The position numbers and the translations under genes were made by a program. DNA of 64,000 nt from Verrucomicrobiota bacterium (GTDB lineage Bacteria > Verrucomicrobiota > Verrucomicrobiia > Verrucomicrobiales > Verrucomicrobiaceae): positions 62,001 through 126,000 of the forward strand of contig JAFLEI010000008.1 of assembly GCA_017301975.1 (NCBI GenBank), in the 5' to 3' direction. The notes under the pieces are model-generated. The model was not told the origin of the DNA. It saw only the letters and a list, made by a program, of their open reading frames with translations, and made no database searches. Shown piece after piece: positions 9,197 through 17,688 of the stretch. The first letter of the stretch is position 1; every line of letters starts with the position of its first letter.

Positions 9197-9239
9197 TTTG
9201 CTGGAGCATCATCCTCTGAAATGGATGGAGCGAAGTTTG

Positions 9240-9261
9240 TATTTGCGAATATGCGCAAATA
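9240..9261. promoter_or_regulatory. Operator-like perfect inverted repeat upstream of the PiT/rhodanese operon
   Basis: TATTTGCG (9240-9247) and CGCAAATA (9254-9261) are exact reverse complements separated by AATATG. The element ends 18 bp before the PiT start codon. An AT-rich dyad of this length in GC-rich DNA is the form of a dimeric repressor site; ArsR-family operators often look like this, but the binding protein is unknown. Confidence 0.6.
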
Positions 9262-9279
9262 GACTCAATTCGCCGCCCC

Positions 9280-10233
9280 ATGCTTTTTCTCCTCACCCTT
9301 GCCGTCGCCGTCGTGGCTTATGCCAACGGGGCAAACGCCAATTTCAAAGGCGTGGCCTCGTTGTTCGGCAGCGGTACGACAAGTTACCGCACGGCGGTGA
9401 ACTGGGCGGCAGTCACGACCGCGGCGGGCTGCGTGGCGGCGATGTTTCTGGCCGCGAGCCTGCTGAAAACCTTTTCCGGGAAAGGGCTGGTGCCGGAGGC
9501 GCTGATTGCCCAGCCGTCATTTTTGCTGTCGGTGGCCGCGGCGGCGGGAGTCACGGGCCTGCTGGCGACTCGGTTCGGCTTTCCAGTTTCAACGACGCAC
9601 ATCCTCACGGGCGCCCTGCTCGGGGCGGGCTGGACTGCCGGTGACGTGAACATCGCGAAGCTGTGGGATAGCTTTATCAAGCCTCTGCTGCTGAGCCCCG
9701 TCCTTGCGGTGGCCGCTGGCGTGGTGCTGTACGCGATTTTGAAAACCCTGCGCCTCGCGCCGGATCACCGCACGCGTACGCTTGATGCGCTGCACTTTCT
9801 GAGCGCGGGCGCGGTGTGTTTTGCGCGCGGATTGAATGACACGCCCAAGATGGCGGCGCTGCTGCTGAGTGTGGGCTGGCTGGGTGAATTTTACGGCATG
9901 ATCCTGATCACCGTGGCGATGGCGGCAGGCGGGCTGATCAGCGCGAAGCAGGTGGCTGAAACCCTGGCGCACAAAATCACCGACATGAATCCAGGCCAGG
10001 GCTTCGCGGCAAATTTCGCCACGGCGCTGCTGGTCACGACGGCCAATGTGAGCGGTCTGCCGGTTTCGACGACGCATGTGTCCGTGGGTGCGCTGCTCGG
10101 CATCGGCATCACCACCCGGCAGGCAAAGTGGCGCACCGTCATTCCCGTGCTCGCGGCATGGGTCATCACTCTGCCGCTCTCGGCGCTGGTCGCGGCTCTG
10201 TTTTTCCTTCTCGGTCGCTCCATTTTCCCATGA
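9280..10233 (+). CDS. PiT-family anion transporter with a divergent signature, possibly a sulfur-oxyanion permease
   Basis: A 317-residue membrane protein with the duplicated PiT fold. The two signature repeats are NGANANFKGVA near residue 14 and RGLNDTPKMA near 180, each followed later by a VSTTH motif. In the first repeat the usual GAND aspartate is alanine, unlike the second PiT protein in this window (GFHDTANS and GSNDAQK), so the substrate may not be phosphate. PiT homologues that move sulfate, such as Bacillus CysP, are known. The next two genes are a barrel-like protein, overlapping by 4 bp, and a periplasmic rhodanese, which favours sulfate or thiosulfate. This is inference. Confidence 0.85.
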   Translation: MLFLLTLAVAVVAYANGANANFKGVASLFGSGTTSYRTAVNWAAVTTAAGCVAAMFLAASLLKTFSGKGLVPEALIAQPSFLLSVAAAAGVTGLLATRFGFPVSTTHILTGALLGAGWTAGDVNIAKLWDSFIKPLLLSPVLAVAAGVVLYAILKTLRLAPDHRTRTLDALHFLSAGAVCFARGLNDTPKMAALLLSVGWLGEFYGMILITVAMAAGGLISAKQVAETLAHKITDMNPGQGFAANFATALLVTTANVSGLPVSTTHVSVGALLGIGITTRQAKWRTVIPVLAAWVITLPLSALVAALFFLLGRSIFP

Positions 10234-10913
10234 TCAACAAAGCCCGCCTCCTCACGCTCGCCGCTGTCGCAGCCGCCTCATCGGCCTTCGGCACCCCGAC
10301 CGGTCTCAACAACATCCCCACGGCTGAAACCATCGACCAACGCACCGTGGCCGTGCAGTTTTTCAGCAGCTTCGGCGGGTCCAACCAGTTCGCCACCAGC
10401 GGCCCGGGCAAGACCTCCAACTGGGTCGGCTTCAAGACCGGCTGGGACTTCAAGCCACTCCATCTGGAATGGGGTCTCGACAGCGTGCTGGGCACTGGCT
10501 ACTCGGGCCCGCTCCTCTTCCAAACTAAGGCACGCATCCAGCCCTGGCAGGACGGCATGCTCGCTGTGGGTGTCGCAGGTGTCGCCCTCACCGACACCCG
10601 TCGCGCAGGCGATCCCTTCACCTACGCCATGCTGTACCATGACTTCCAAGCCGTGCGCGTGCATGCGGGCTATGGCCTGCAGACCCATGGCAACAGCTAC
10701 CTCTTCGGCGTGGACCGCACCTGGAAGCTCTTTGACCGCAACTTCAATCTCAACGCCGATCTCGTGCAGTCGCGCAACCAGCACGGCCACATCGCCGCAC
10801 TGGGGGCCAAGTATCTCCTCAGCAAGCACATCGTGCTCGAATCCTGGATGAATTTCCCGGATCGCGACCGCACGAGCTGGATCGCCAAGATCAACTACGT
10901 CTTCACCTTTTAA
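10230..10913 (+). CDS. Outer-membrane beta-barrel-like protein
   Basis: A 227-residue protein starting in the ATGA overlap with the PiT gene, so translation is coupled. It has a signal peptide (MINKARLLTLAAVAAASSAFG) and alternating hydrophobic/polar beta strands. It ends with an aromatic terminus, INYVFTF, the usual recognition signal for BAM-assembled barrels. Its position between an inner-membrane transporter and a periplasmic rhodanese suggests a pore for the same substrate. No named family is recognised. Confidence 0.75.
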   Translation: MINKARLLTLAAVAAASSAFGTPTGLNNIPTAETIDQRTVAVQFFSSFGGSNQFATSGPGKTSNWVGFKTGWDFKPLHLEWGLDSVLGTGYSGPLLFQTKARIQPWQDGMLAVGVAGVALTDTRRAGDPFTYAMLYHDFQAVRVHAGYGLQTHGNSYLFGVDRTWKLFDRNFNLNADLVQSRNQHGHIAALGAKYLLSKHIVLESWMNFPDRDRTSWIAKINYVFTF

Positions 10914-10926
10914 TCCCAACTCAACC

Positions 10927-11853
10927 ATGAAATCCATCCTCACACTTCTCACCCTCGCCCTGCTCGGCAGCGCCGCCCACGCCGAGATCGGCCTCATCTC
11001 CTGCGCCGAGGCCAAGGCACTGATCGAAAACCCGGACGCCTCTAAGCGCCCCATCGTGCTCGACACCCGTGGCGGCTACAAAGACTACTTTCGCGGCCAT
11101 CTGCCCACAGCACAGCACATGGAATTTGACACCCTTCGCGGCACCGACCACGCCGTGCCCGTGCAGTATCTTCCCGACGACCTCACCAAGGCGCTGCTCC
11201 TCCGCGCTGGCGTGGACAAAGACCGTCTCCATCTCATCTACGCCACTGGCGATGTCCTTCCAAATGATGAAATCCTCAGCTCCACCATGGTCGTGCACGT
11301 GCTGGAAAAATTCGGCGTGCAAAACATCAAGATCGTCGACGGGGGTCTCGCCGAATGGAATAAGCAGGGCTTCGCTCCCACCCAGGAGTACTTTGGCAAT
11401 CCCACCGGCAACCTCCCCAAGAAGGGCAATCCCACCGTCGCCGCCAACATCACCGATGTGCAGGCCCATGTCGGCAAGCCCGGCAACCTGCTCATCGACG
11501 CCCGTCCCTTGAATGAGTTTCGTGGCGAAGACGATGTCTGGCTGCGCAAGGGCCACATCCCCGGCGCGATCAGCTTCCACTGGGCACGCCTGATGGAGAA
11601 GGACAACACCCACAAGTTCAAGCCCTTCACCGAAACCAAGGCCGCACTCGAAAAAGCCGGCATCACCCCGGATAAAAACATCATCTGCTACTGCGGCACC
11701 TCACGCGAAGGCAGCCTCCTCCTCTTTTACCTCAAGCACGTCGCCGGTTATCCCGATGTCCGCCTCTACGAAGGCGCCTGGAAGGAATACGTCTGGCTCA
11801 ACGACAAGTCCCTCCCTGCCGAAACCGGCGGCAATCCTGCCGGGATGAAGTAA
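10927..11853 (+). CDS. Periplasmic tandem-rhodanese sulfurtransferase
   Basis: A 308-residue exported protein (signal peptide MKSILTLLTLALLGSAAHA). It has two rhodanese domains, roughly 24-150 and 172-300. The N-terminal copy has lost the active-site cysteine (IYATGDVLPN in its place), as is usual for the structural half of thiosulfate sulfurtransferases. The C-terminal copy keeps the active loop CGTSRE with the nucleophile at Cys256, and Cys254 lies just before it. The enzyme would transfer sulfane sulfur, for example from thiosulfate or 3-mercaptopyruvate. It is 13 bp from the barrel gene and probably the last gene of the PiT operon. Confidence 0.9.
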   Translation: MKSILTLLTLALLGSAAHAEIGLISCAEAKALIENPDASKRPIVLDTRGGYKDYFRGHLPTAQHMEFDTLRGTDHAVPVQYLPDDLTKALLLRAGVDKDRLHLIYATGDVLPNDEILSSTMVVHVLEKFGVQNIKIVDGGLAEWNKQGFAPTQEYFGNPTGNLPKKGNPTVAANITDVQAHVGKPGNLLIDARPLNEFRGEDDVWLRKGHIPGAISFHWARLMEKDNTHKFKPFTETKAALEKAGITPDKNIICYCGTSREGSLLLFYLKHVAGYPDVRLYEGAWKEYVWLNDKSLPAETGGNPAGMK

Positions 11854-11864
11854 CCACGCAGGTT

Positions 11865-12008
11865 TCAGGTCGCCACCGTGTTGGCTGACACACAGCGGGT
11901 GGCGATAGGCTTGAATTTCGTCGTATCATCAGCCGCCGTCACCGTCACAAATGCGGTGGCGCACAGCATCATGGCCACGACGAGCCAGCCGGGAAAACAA
12001 GAAGTCAC
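11865..12008 (-). CDS. Possible small exported peptide
   Basis: A GTG-initiated frame of 47 codons on the minus strand encodes a hydrophobic leader (FPGWLVVAMMLCATAFVTV), then AA-DD, a plausible signal-peptidase site, and a short polar tail with one cysteine. The leader architecture is what makes it more than noise. Start codon and ribosome site are weak, and an internal ATG-ATG pair is an alternative start. It lies between the convergent rhodanese and DUF6263-like genes. No family recognised. Confidence 0.3.
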   Translation of the reverse strand: MTSCFPGWLVVAMMLCATAFVTVTAADDTTKFKPIATRCVSANTVAT

Positions 12009-12104
12009 GAGGCTTATTGGATGGCGTTTCTCGGCATGTCAAAGGCATGACCCCGGCTGATGGATGACTGCCGGACTAGGACGCGAGCCACACCGGGGAA
12101 ATGA

Positions 12105-13037
12105 TCACGGTTTGACCGCTTCGTCCGCTGCCGCTGTCGGCTTCATCGAGACCAGCCGGGTCGTGACCTGCTGGTGCACGGGCATCGGCTTGCCCTCCAC
12201 TTTGAGCTGAATCGCGGCGGAAAACACCGCCATGGAGATGGTTTTGCGTTCCAGGTCAAAGAAGACATGACCGTTGACCTTGGAATTGTCGCCGAAAGTC
12301 ACGGGGCGCTCGGTGTCCAGTTCGCGGCCCGTGCTATCCTTGTCAGGCTTGGATTTCATGGTGCCCTCGAAGGCGATCTGGGCTTGCCGATGTCCTTCGC
12401 GGTCCACGATGCCGTCAAATTTGGCGTTCAGCTTCACTTGCACCGTGCCGGCCTGGGGGAAGGGGACGATCTCATCGGAGATCCACTTGTCACCCGGGCT
12501 GACGGGGATTTTGGGCAGGCCCATTTCCAATGACCGGCGGTAAAGGGTGGCCAGCTGACGGGCGGTGGCGATGGATTTCAGGTCCGGTTCGATATCGCCC
12601 GTGACCATGGAACCGAGGTCCTTGGCATCAATGAAATTGTCCTTGTCATCGTAGACCAGGGTGAAGCCCTTGCCCGCCGTACCGCCGAGGCTCTGCTGCA
12701 ACTGGGGGCTGGAGGAACCCGGATTCCGCGAATCAAAGACATAGCTTTTGCCCTCAAAGGACATGTCAGCCAGGAGGGCGGTGATCAGCACCCTGGCCTC
12801 AGTCCGGCCGCCGGGTGTCTCGCTCACCGTGATGGAGGTGGTCTGATGCAGACGCATCTTCTGGTCGGTGGTTTTGCCGAGCGCGGTCAGAAAATTCGTC
12901 GTGTCAGTGTCTGATTCCTGGATGTAGGTCACCCCGGGCTCCCAGTGCAGCTTCAGCTCCACCGGGGAGTCCTCAGCGGCACAAGAGAGAGCAAGGCATA
13001 GAAGGGGGGGGAGCAGGAGCGCGGCGGGGCGGAGCAT
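12105..13037 (-). CDS. Exported protein of unknown function (DUF6263-like)
   Basis: A 310-residue protein with a signal peptide ending near ALSCAAEDS; the cysteine at about residue 19 could be lipidated, but the lipobox is not typical. The remainder is beta-rich, with VTYIQESDTDTTNFL near the N-terminus and GDKWISDEIVPFP in the middle, a composition I associate with DUF6263-type proteins; that assignment is tentative. No catalytic residues are evident. The gene is monocistronic and divergent from glnB, and its start is only about 94 bp from the sigma54 site facing the other way. Confidence 0.75.
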   Translation of the reverse strand: MLRPAALLLPPLLCLALSCAAEDSPVELKLHWEPGVTYIQESDTDTTNFLTALGKTTDQKMRLHQTTSITVSETPGGRTEARVLITALLADMSFEGKSYVFDSRNPGSSSPQLQQSLGGTAGKGFTLVYDDKDNFIDAKDLGSMVTGDIEPDLKSIATARQLATLYRRSLEMGLPKIPVSPGDKWISDEIVPFPQAGTVQVKLNAKFDGIVDREGHRQAQIAFEGTMKSKPDKDSTGRELDTERPVTFGDNSKVNGHVFFDLERKTISMAVFSAAIQLKVEGKPMPVHQQVTTRLVSMKPTAAADEAVKP

Positions 13038-13131
13038 GGTCCCGAGGTAAGCGAAAGCCCGTGGGTTTGCAATACGGCTCTCCTCTAAGCCCCGATGGTT
13101 TTTAGTCCAAGCGGGAAATGAGCCGCCAAGT

Positions 13132-13147
13132 TGGCACGCTTCCGGCT
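13132..13147 (+). promoter_or_regulatory. Sigma54 (-24/-12) promoter of glnB
   Basis: TGGCACG-N4-CGGCT matches the sigma54 consensus TGGCACG-N4-TTGCW at the invariant -24 GG and -12 GC with the correct spacing, plus the whole TGGCACG block. The predicted transcript start is near 13158, leaving a leader of about 87 nt before the PII start. PII genes are classic sigma54/NtrC targets. Confidence 0.75.
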
Positions 13148-13232
13148 AAACTTTATTTTTGCAAAAGATTGGGCCAGGAAAAAACATCTTCCGACGGTTC
13201 TGATCGTTGCAATTCGTGAACCACACTACTAA

Positions 13233-13592
<360 letters not shown>

Positions 13593-13622
13593 TCCCCGCT
13601 CCCAAACTGCAAATTTGCACAC

Positions 13623-13658
13623 AAAACCCATCCGCGGCCTGCCGCAGATGGGTTTTTT
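13623..13658 (+). terminator. Rho-independent terminator of glnB
   Basis: The arms AAACCCATC and GATGGGTTT close a long stem around an inner GCGG/CCGC pair with a CCTG loop, followed by a run of six T. It begins about 30 bp after the glnB stop. Confidence 0.88.
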
Positions 13659-13682
13659 GCTGTCAGCTTGCCCGGCTGTTTT

Positions 13683-13698
13683 GTGACGGTTTCGTCAC
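13683..13698. promoter_or_regulatory. Palindrome upstream of the DUF47-PiT operon
   Basis: GTGACG-GTTT-CGTCAC is a perfect 6-bp inverted repeat, followed one base later by TTGACT (13700 onward), which could be a -35 element. It lies about 80 bp before the DUF47 start. It may be an operator for a phosphate- or nucleotide-responsive regulator; it does not match the enterobacterial Pho box. Confidence 0.45.
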
Positions 13699-13778
13699 AT
13701 TGACTTGGTCTGGTCGCCTTGACAGCCCCCTTGCTGCTCGCTCTTAATGGCGGCCCCGTCCACTGACGGGTTCTCCCC

Positions 13779-14408
13779 ATGATTTCATTCCAAAAGATCT
13801 TCGGCAAATCAGATGTGTTTTACGATCTGCTCGAATCCAGCGCCAGCCACGCCCGTCAGAGCGTCCAGTCCCTCCACAAGCTGCTTTCAGATCCCGCCGC
13901 TCCCCAGAATCTCGATGCCTTCACTGCGGCTCGCCGCGAGGACAAAAAGATCACCCAGCAGATCGACGAGGCGCTTTGCAAAACCTTCGTCACGGAACTG
14001 GAGCGTGAGGACATTGAGGCTCTGGCCAACGCACTGTACAAGATCCCCAAGACCGTCGAAAAAATCGCCGAGCGCCTGCTGATCTGCAGTGAGCGGCTGG
14101 CAGGCAAGGATTTTGCCCGTCAGGTCAAACTCATGGACGCAGCCGCTGAGATCATCCTCACGATGGTGGTGGAGCTGCGCAAAAAGCTTCACCTCGAACG
14201 GGTGAAAGATTTGAACGACAAGATTCAGCAGGTCGAAGGAGAGGCCGACAAGCTCATGATCGAATGCCTGCGCGCGCTTTACACGACTGAGAAAGACGCG
14301 GTGATGGTGATCATTCTGAAGGATCTCTACGACCTCATGGAAAAGGTGGTGGATCGCTGCCGCGACGCGGGCAACGTCGTCGCCAACATTGTTCTGAAGA
14401 ACTCCTGA
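13779..14408 (+). CDS. DUF47/PhoU-like phosphate transport accessory protein
   Basis: A 209-residue all-helical protein of the DUF47 (TIGR00153) family, related to PhoU. Paired acidic helices such as LEREDIEALANALYKIP and IILKDLYDLMEKVVDRCRDA carry the ExxxD-type metal-binding positions of the fold. Proteins of this family are encoded beside PiT transporters and are thought to modulate their activity. Here the PiT gene follows after 12 bp, the standard pit-accessory/pit operon. It is cytoplasmic, with no signal peptide. Confidence 0.92.
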   Translation: MISFQKIFGKSDVFYDLLESSASHARQSVQSLHKLLSDPAAPQNLDAFTAARREDKKITQQIDEALCKTFVTELEREDIEALANALYKIPKTVEKIAERLLICSERLAGKDFARQVKLMDAAAEIILTMVVELRKKLHLERVKDLNDKIQQVEGEADKLMIECLRALYTTEKDAVMVIILKDLYDLMEKVVDRCRDAGNVVANIVLKNS

Positions 14409-14420
14409 CCGCCCCCGCGC

Positions 14421-15533
14421 ATGACACTCGTTCTTACCGTGGTGGTGGTGGCGTTGATCTTTGAGTATATCAACGGCTTTCACGACACCGCCAATTCCAT
14501 CGCGACCGTGGTGTCCACGAAGGTGCTCACGCCGCGCATGGCGATCATCCTGGCCGCTTTGACAAATCTGGTGGGCGCGTTGTTTGGAACCGCCGTGGCA
14601 AAGACCATCTCCTCAGGGCTGGTGGATTCGGCCTTCGTCACCACGCAGACCATCATTTGCGCGCTGCTGGGCGGCATTGTCTGGAATCTGATCACCTGGT
14701 GGTTCGGCATGCCGTCGAGCTCCAGCCATGCCCTGGTCGGCGGCCTTACCGGGGCCACCCTGGCCACGGCCAGCGGCAACTGGTCCGTGCTCATCTGGTC
14801 CAAGGCCCCGGCGGCCGGGAAGCCTTGGTTCGAAGGCGGAGGACTGCTCTACAAAGTCGTCGTGCCCATGATCAGCTCACCGATCGCCGGGCTCTTGCTC
14901 GGGTTCCTCGTGATGTCGTTTCTTTATTTGCTGATCTCGACGTTGAACTACCTGTTTGGCGTTCTCAAACCTCACGTGGTAAGCAGCGTGTTCGGCAAGC
15001 TTCAGATCTTCAGCGCGGGCTTCATGGGTTTCAGCCATGGCTCCAATGATGCGCAGAAAACGATGGGCATCATTGCCCTTGCCCTGCTGGCTGGGACAAA
15101 GTCCGGGGATCTCGCCCAGATTCCAGACTGGCTCGGCTTTCTGCGCATCGAGTCACTGGGGGAGAAGAGCGACCAGATTCCCGTCTGGATCAAGGTGGCC
15201 TGTGCCCTGACCATGGCCGCCGGCACCGCTGCCGGCGGCTGGCGCATCATCAAGACCCTTGGCCACAAACTGGTCAAACTCCAGCCCGTGCATGGTTTTG
15301 CGGCTGAGACGACGGCCGCCACCGTGCTGCTCACCGCAGCGCATTTCGGCATGCCGGTTTCCACCACCCACGCCATCACCACGAGCATCATGGGCGTCGG
15401 CACGGCGAAGAGGCTCAATGCCATCAAGTGGAACGTCGTGACGCGCATCGTCTGGGCCTGGGTGCTCACGATTCCAGTCACGGGGGCGCTGAGTTACATG
15501 CTCTTCAAGCTGTTTGGCACCCCTGTGGCGTGA
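14421..15533 (+). CDS. Low-affinity inorganic phosphate transporter, PiT family
   Basis: A 370-residue polytopic protein with canonical PiT signatures: EYINGFHDTANSIATVVSTK near the N-terminus and GFSHGSNDAQKTMG around 205, with MPSSSSHALVGG and MPVSTTHAITTS completing each half. It co-transports metal-phosphate with protons or sodium across the inner membrane. The upstream DUF47 gene is its usual partner. The last 29 bp overlap the 3' end of bioA on the other strand, so the two transcripts are convergent and overlapping. Confidence 0.94.
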   Translation: MTLVLTVVVVALIFEYINGFHDTANSIATVVSTKVLTPRMAIILAALTNLVGALFGTAVAKTISSGLVDSAFVTTQTIICALLGGIVWNLITWWFGMPSSSSHALVGGLTGATLATASGNWSVLIWSKAPAAGKPWFEGGGLLYKVVVPMISSPIAGLLLGFLVMSFLYLLISTLNYLFGVLKPHVVSSVFGKLQIFSAGFMGFSHGSNDAQKTMGIIALALLAGTKSGDLAQIPDWLGFLRIESLGEKSDQIPVWIKVACALTMAAGTAAGGWRIIKTLGHKLVKLQPVHGFAAETTAATVLLTAAHFGMPVSTTHAITTSIMGVGTAKRLNAIKWNVVTRIVWAWVLTIPVTGALSYMLFKLFGTPVA

Positions 15534-16779
15534 CCTCGGCCAGGGCGGCCCTCAGCGCCGCCACCATCCGCCCGATTTCTTCCAGAGTGACGCAAAGCGG
15601 CGGCATCAGCACCAGGGTGTTGCCAATGGGACGCGTGAGCAGCCCGTGTTTGCGCGCGGCGACGCAGACTTTCGAGCCCTGGCTCAGATCGGGTGAATCA
15701 ATCGTCATCGCCGCGATCATGCCGCACTGGCGGTAGCCAGGCAGATCCGCCATCAATTCACCCCAACAGGCGATTTTGGCCGGAAGCTGCTCCAGCACAT
15801 GCTCGTCACGAAACACCCGCAGGCTGGCCAGTGCTGCAGCGCATCCCAGCTGGCTGCCCGCATAGCTGTGACCGTAGAAAAAAGTGCGCCCTTCCTGCGG
15901 CTCACCCAGAAAGCCCTCGAAGACACGCTCCGTCGTCAAGGTCACTGCCAGCGGCAGATAGCCTCCGGTGAGACCTTTGGCGAGACAGAGAAAATCGGGC
16001 ACGACTCCTTCATGCTCGCAGGCAAACATTTTTCCGGTGCGGCCAAAGCCTGTCATGACTTCGTCGAGGATCAAAAACGCGTCCTGCTTGGAGCACCAGG
16101 CATCCAGCTTTTTGAGCATGCCCTGCGGCCAGAGGCGCATGCCAGCAGCCCCCTGGATGAGTGGTTCGATCACCACGGCGGCGATTCGGCTCTGTTCGTC
16201 AGCGGGCAGGGACTCAAGCACCTCAAGTGACGGGACGGTGAGCACGCGGTAGCCGTAGTCATTGCCGCTGCCCTTAAATAGCGGAATGCCCCCCAGGCTC
16301 GCGGCCCCGAGGGTGTCGCCATGGTAGGCGCGGTCAAAGGCGATAAGGGTGTCGCGCCCCGGACTGCCGTTTTGTTTCCAGTACTGCAAGGCCATGCGCA
16401 CGGCAGATTCGATGGCCGTTGAGCCGTTGTCGGTAAAAAAAGCGCGTGTGATTTTGCCACCGGGGACCAGCTCCACGAGCTCCTTGGCCAGCCGGATCGC
16501 CGGTTCATGGGTGAAACCGAGAAAGGAAGTGTGAGCCACTTTGCCCAGTTGCTCGATGATCGCGGCATTGATGACCGGATGCGTGTGTCCATGGGCGTTC
16601 GTCCAGATGGAGGCATTGCCGTCGAGATACTCGTTGCCGAACTGGTCGCGCAGGGTGCAGCCATGCCCTGCCACCAGCATCAGCGGGCTGTGGTCGGGCG
16701 CGCACCACTGGCGCATGGGTGTGAAAGGGTGCCAGATGTACTGCTGGTCGATGCGGGTCAGGTCCGGAAGATGTGGCAT
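15505..16779 (-). CDS. bioA: Adenosylmethionine-8-amino-7-oxononanoate aminotransferase
   Basis: A 424-residue class III PLP aminotransferase with features of BioA rather than of other class III enzymes: the N-terminal IWHPFTPMRQW, DGNASIWTNAHGHTHP and YHGDTLGAASLGG. The cofactor site is ILDEVMTGFGRTGKMFACE, with the PLP lysine in CLAKGLTGGYLPLA. It converts KAPA to DAPA in biotin synthesis using S-adenosylmethionine as amino donor. No other bio gene is in the window. It is divergent from the sigma-factor gene and overlaps the phosphate transporter tail-to-tail. Confidence 0.95.
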   Translation of the reverse strand: MPHLPDLTRIDQQYIWHPFTPMRQWCAPDHSPLMLVAGHGCTLRDQFGNEYLDGNASIWTNAHGHTHPVINAAIIEQLGKVAHTSFLGFTHEPAIRLAKELVELVPGGKITRAFFTDNGSTAIESAVRMALQYWKQNGSPGRDTLIAFDRAYHGDTLGAASLGGIPLFKGSGNDYGYRVLTVPSLEVLESLPADEQSRIAAVVIEPLIQGAAGMRLWPQGMLKKLDAWCSKQDAFLILDEVMTGFGRTGKMFACEHEGVVPDFLCLAKGLTGGYLPLAVTLTTERVFEGFLGEPQEGRTFFYGHSYAGSQLGCAAALASLRVFRDEHVLEQLPAKIACWGELMADLPGYRQCGMIAAMTIDSPDLSQGSKVCVAARKHGLLTRPIGNTLVLMPPLCVTLEEIGRMVAALRAALAEVTPQGCQTA

Positions 16780-16886
16780 GAGGTTTGCGTTCTTTTTACA
16801 TTACAATCCTTTCTTCATGAACTGGCGTTGTTAATTTTTTCGGTACATTTAATGTCCGCTGTTTTTCCACAGCTTTCTTAAGGACA

Positions 16887-17657
16887 ATGGAGCCCCACAA
16901 GTCAGCCGCACATTTTGCAAACTCAGCCGGTCTTCCGGCCGGGAACAGCGGGCTGTTTCCCGTCACCATGTGGTCCATGATCCAGGCCGCCAGGCAGGAG
17001 GAGGAAGTGCTGACCGGACTGGAGCGGCTAGCGCGGGCCTACTGGCGTCCCCTGTATGTTTTTGCGCGACAGCGCGGCTCGACTCATGAGGCGGCTTCGG
17101 ATGAGGTGCAGGGCTTCTTCGAGCATTTGCTTTCGTCCGACATGCTGAAGAATGTGCAGCGTGGCGAAGTACGGTTTCGCAGCTTTTTGCTGAGATGTTT
17201 CACCAACTGGCTCCACAATCAGCACCACCGCGATCATGCGGCGAAGCGTGGCGGCGGCGCGGTCATGATGCCGCTGAACGAAATGGATTCGAAGATCGAC
17301 GAACCGGCGTTGATCGCGGGTCAGTCTCCTGACAAGGCCTTTGATCAGGGTTGGGCGCGTGCCTTGGTGGATCATGCCATGAAGCGCCTGGAGGATGAGC
17401 TCGCTCAGCGCGAGCGCAGTGAGTTTTTGCTCGAACTCCGCCAGCGCACCTTTGCCAGTGGCACCGCCGGCCCGGACTGGGAGGAGATGGCCCGCCGCCA
17501 TGGCATGACGCACGGCGCGGTGCGCAAGGCCGCCACCGATCTGCGCCGGCGTTTTGGCATTCTGCTGCGCACGGAGGTGCGAAGCATCGTTTCGAAGGAC
17601 GAAGAGGTGGACCATGAGCTTCGCTATCTGGTGAGCCTGCTGTCCATGGCGGCATGA
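16887..17657 (+). CDS. ECF-like RNA polymerase sigma factor
   Basis: A 256-residue protein with sigma region 2-like sequence (AYWRPLYVFARQRGSTHEAA, then DEVQGFFEHLL) and a region 4 helix-turn-helix near the C-terminus (DWEEMARRHGMTHGAVRKAA). The long insert between them and the FRSFLLRCFTNWLHNQ element are typical of the ECF variants found beside Ser/Thr kinases in Planctomycetes and Verrucomicrobiota. It probably redirects RNA polymerase to a small regulon. No anti-sigma gene is adjacent; the kinases that start 31 bp downstream are the likely controllers, perhaps by phosphorylation. Confidence 0.85.
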   Translation: MEPHKSAAHFANSAGLPAGNSGLFPVTMWSMIQAARQEEEVLTGLERLARAYWRPLYVFARQRGSTHEAASDEVQGFFEHLLSSDMLKNVQRGEVRFRSFLLRCFTNWLHNQHHRDHAAKRGGGAVMMPLNEMDSKIDEPALIAGQSPDKAFDQGWARALVDHAMKRLEDELAQRERSEFLLELRQRTFASGTAGPDWEEMARRHGMTHGAVRKAATDLRRRFGILLRTEVRSIVSKDEEVDHELRYLVSLLSMAA

Positions 17658-17688
17658 ATCCTGCCTGAACCGCGTATCCACCCCACGC

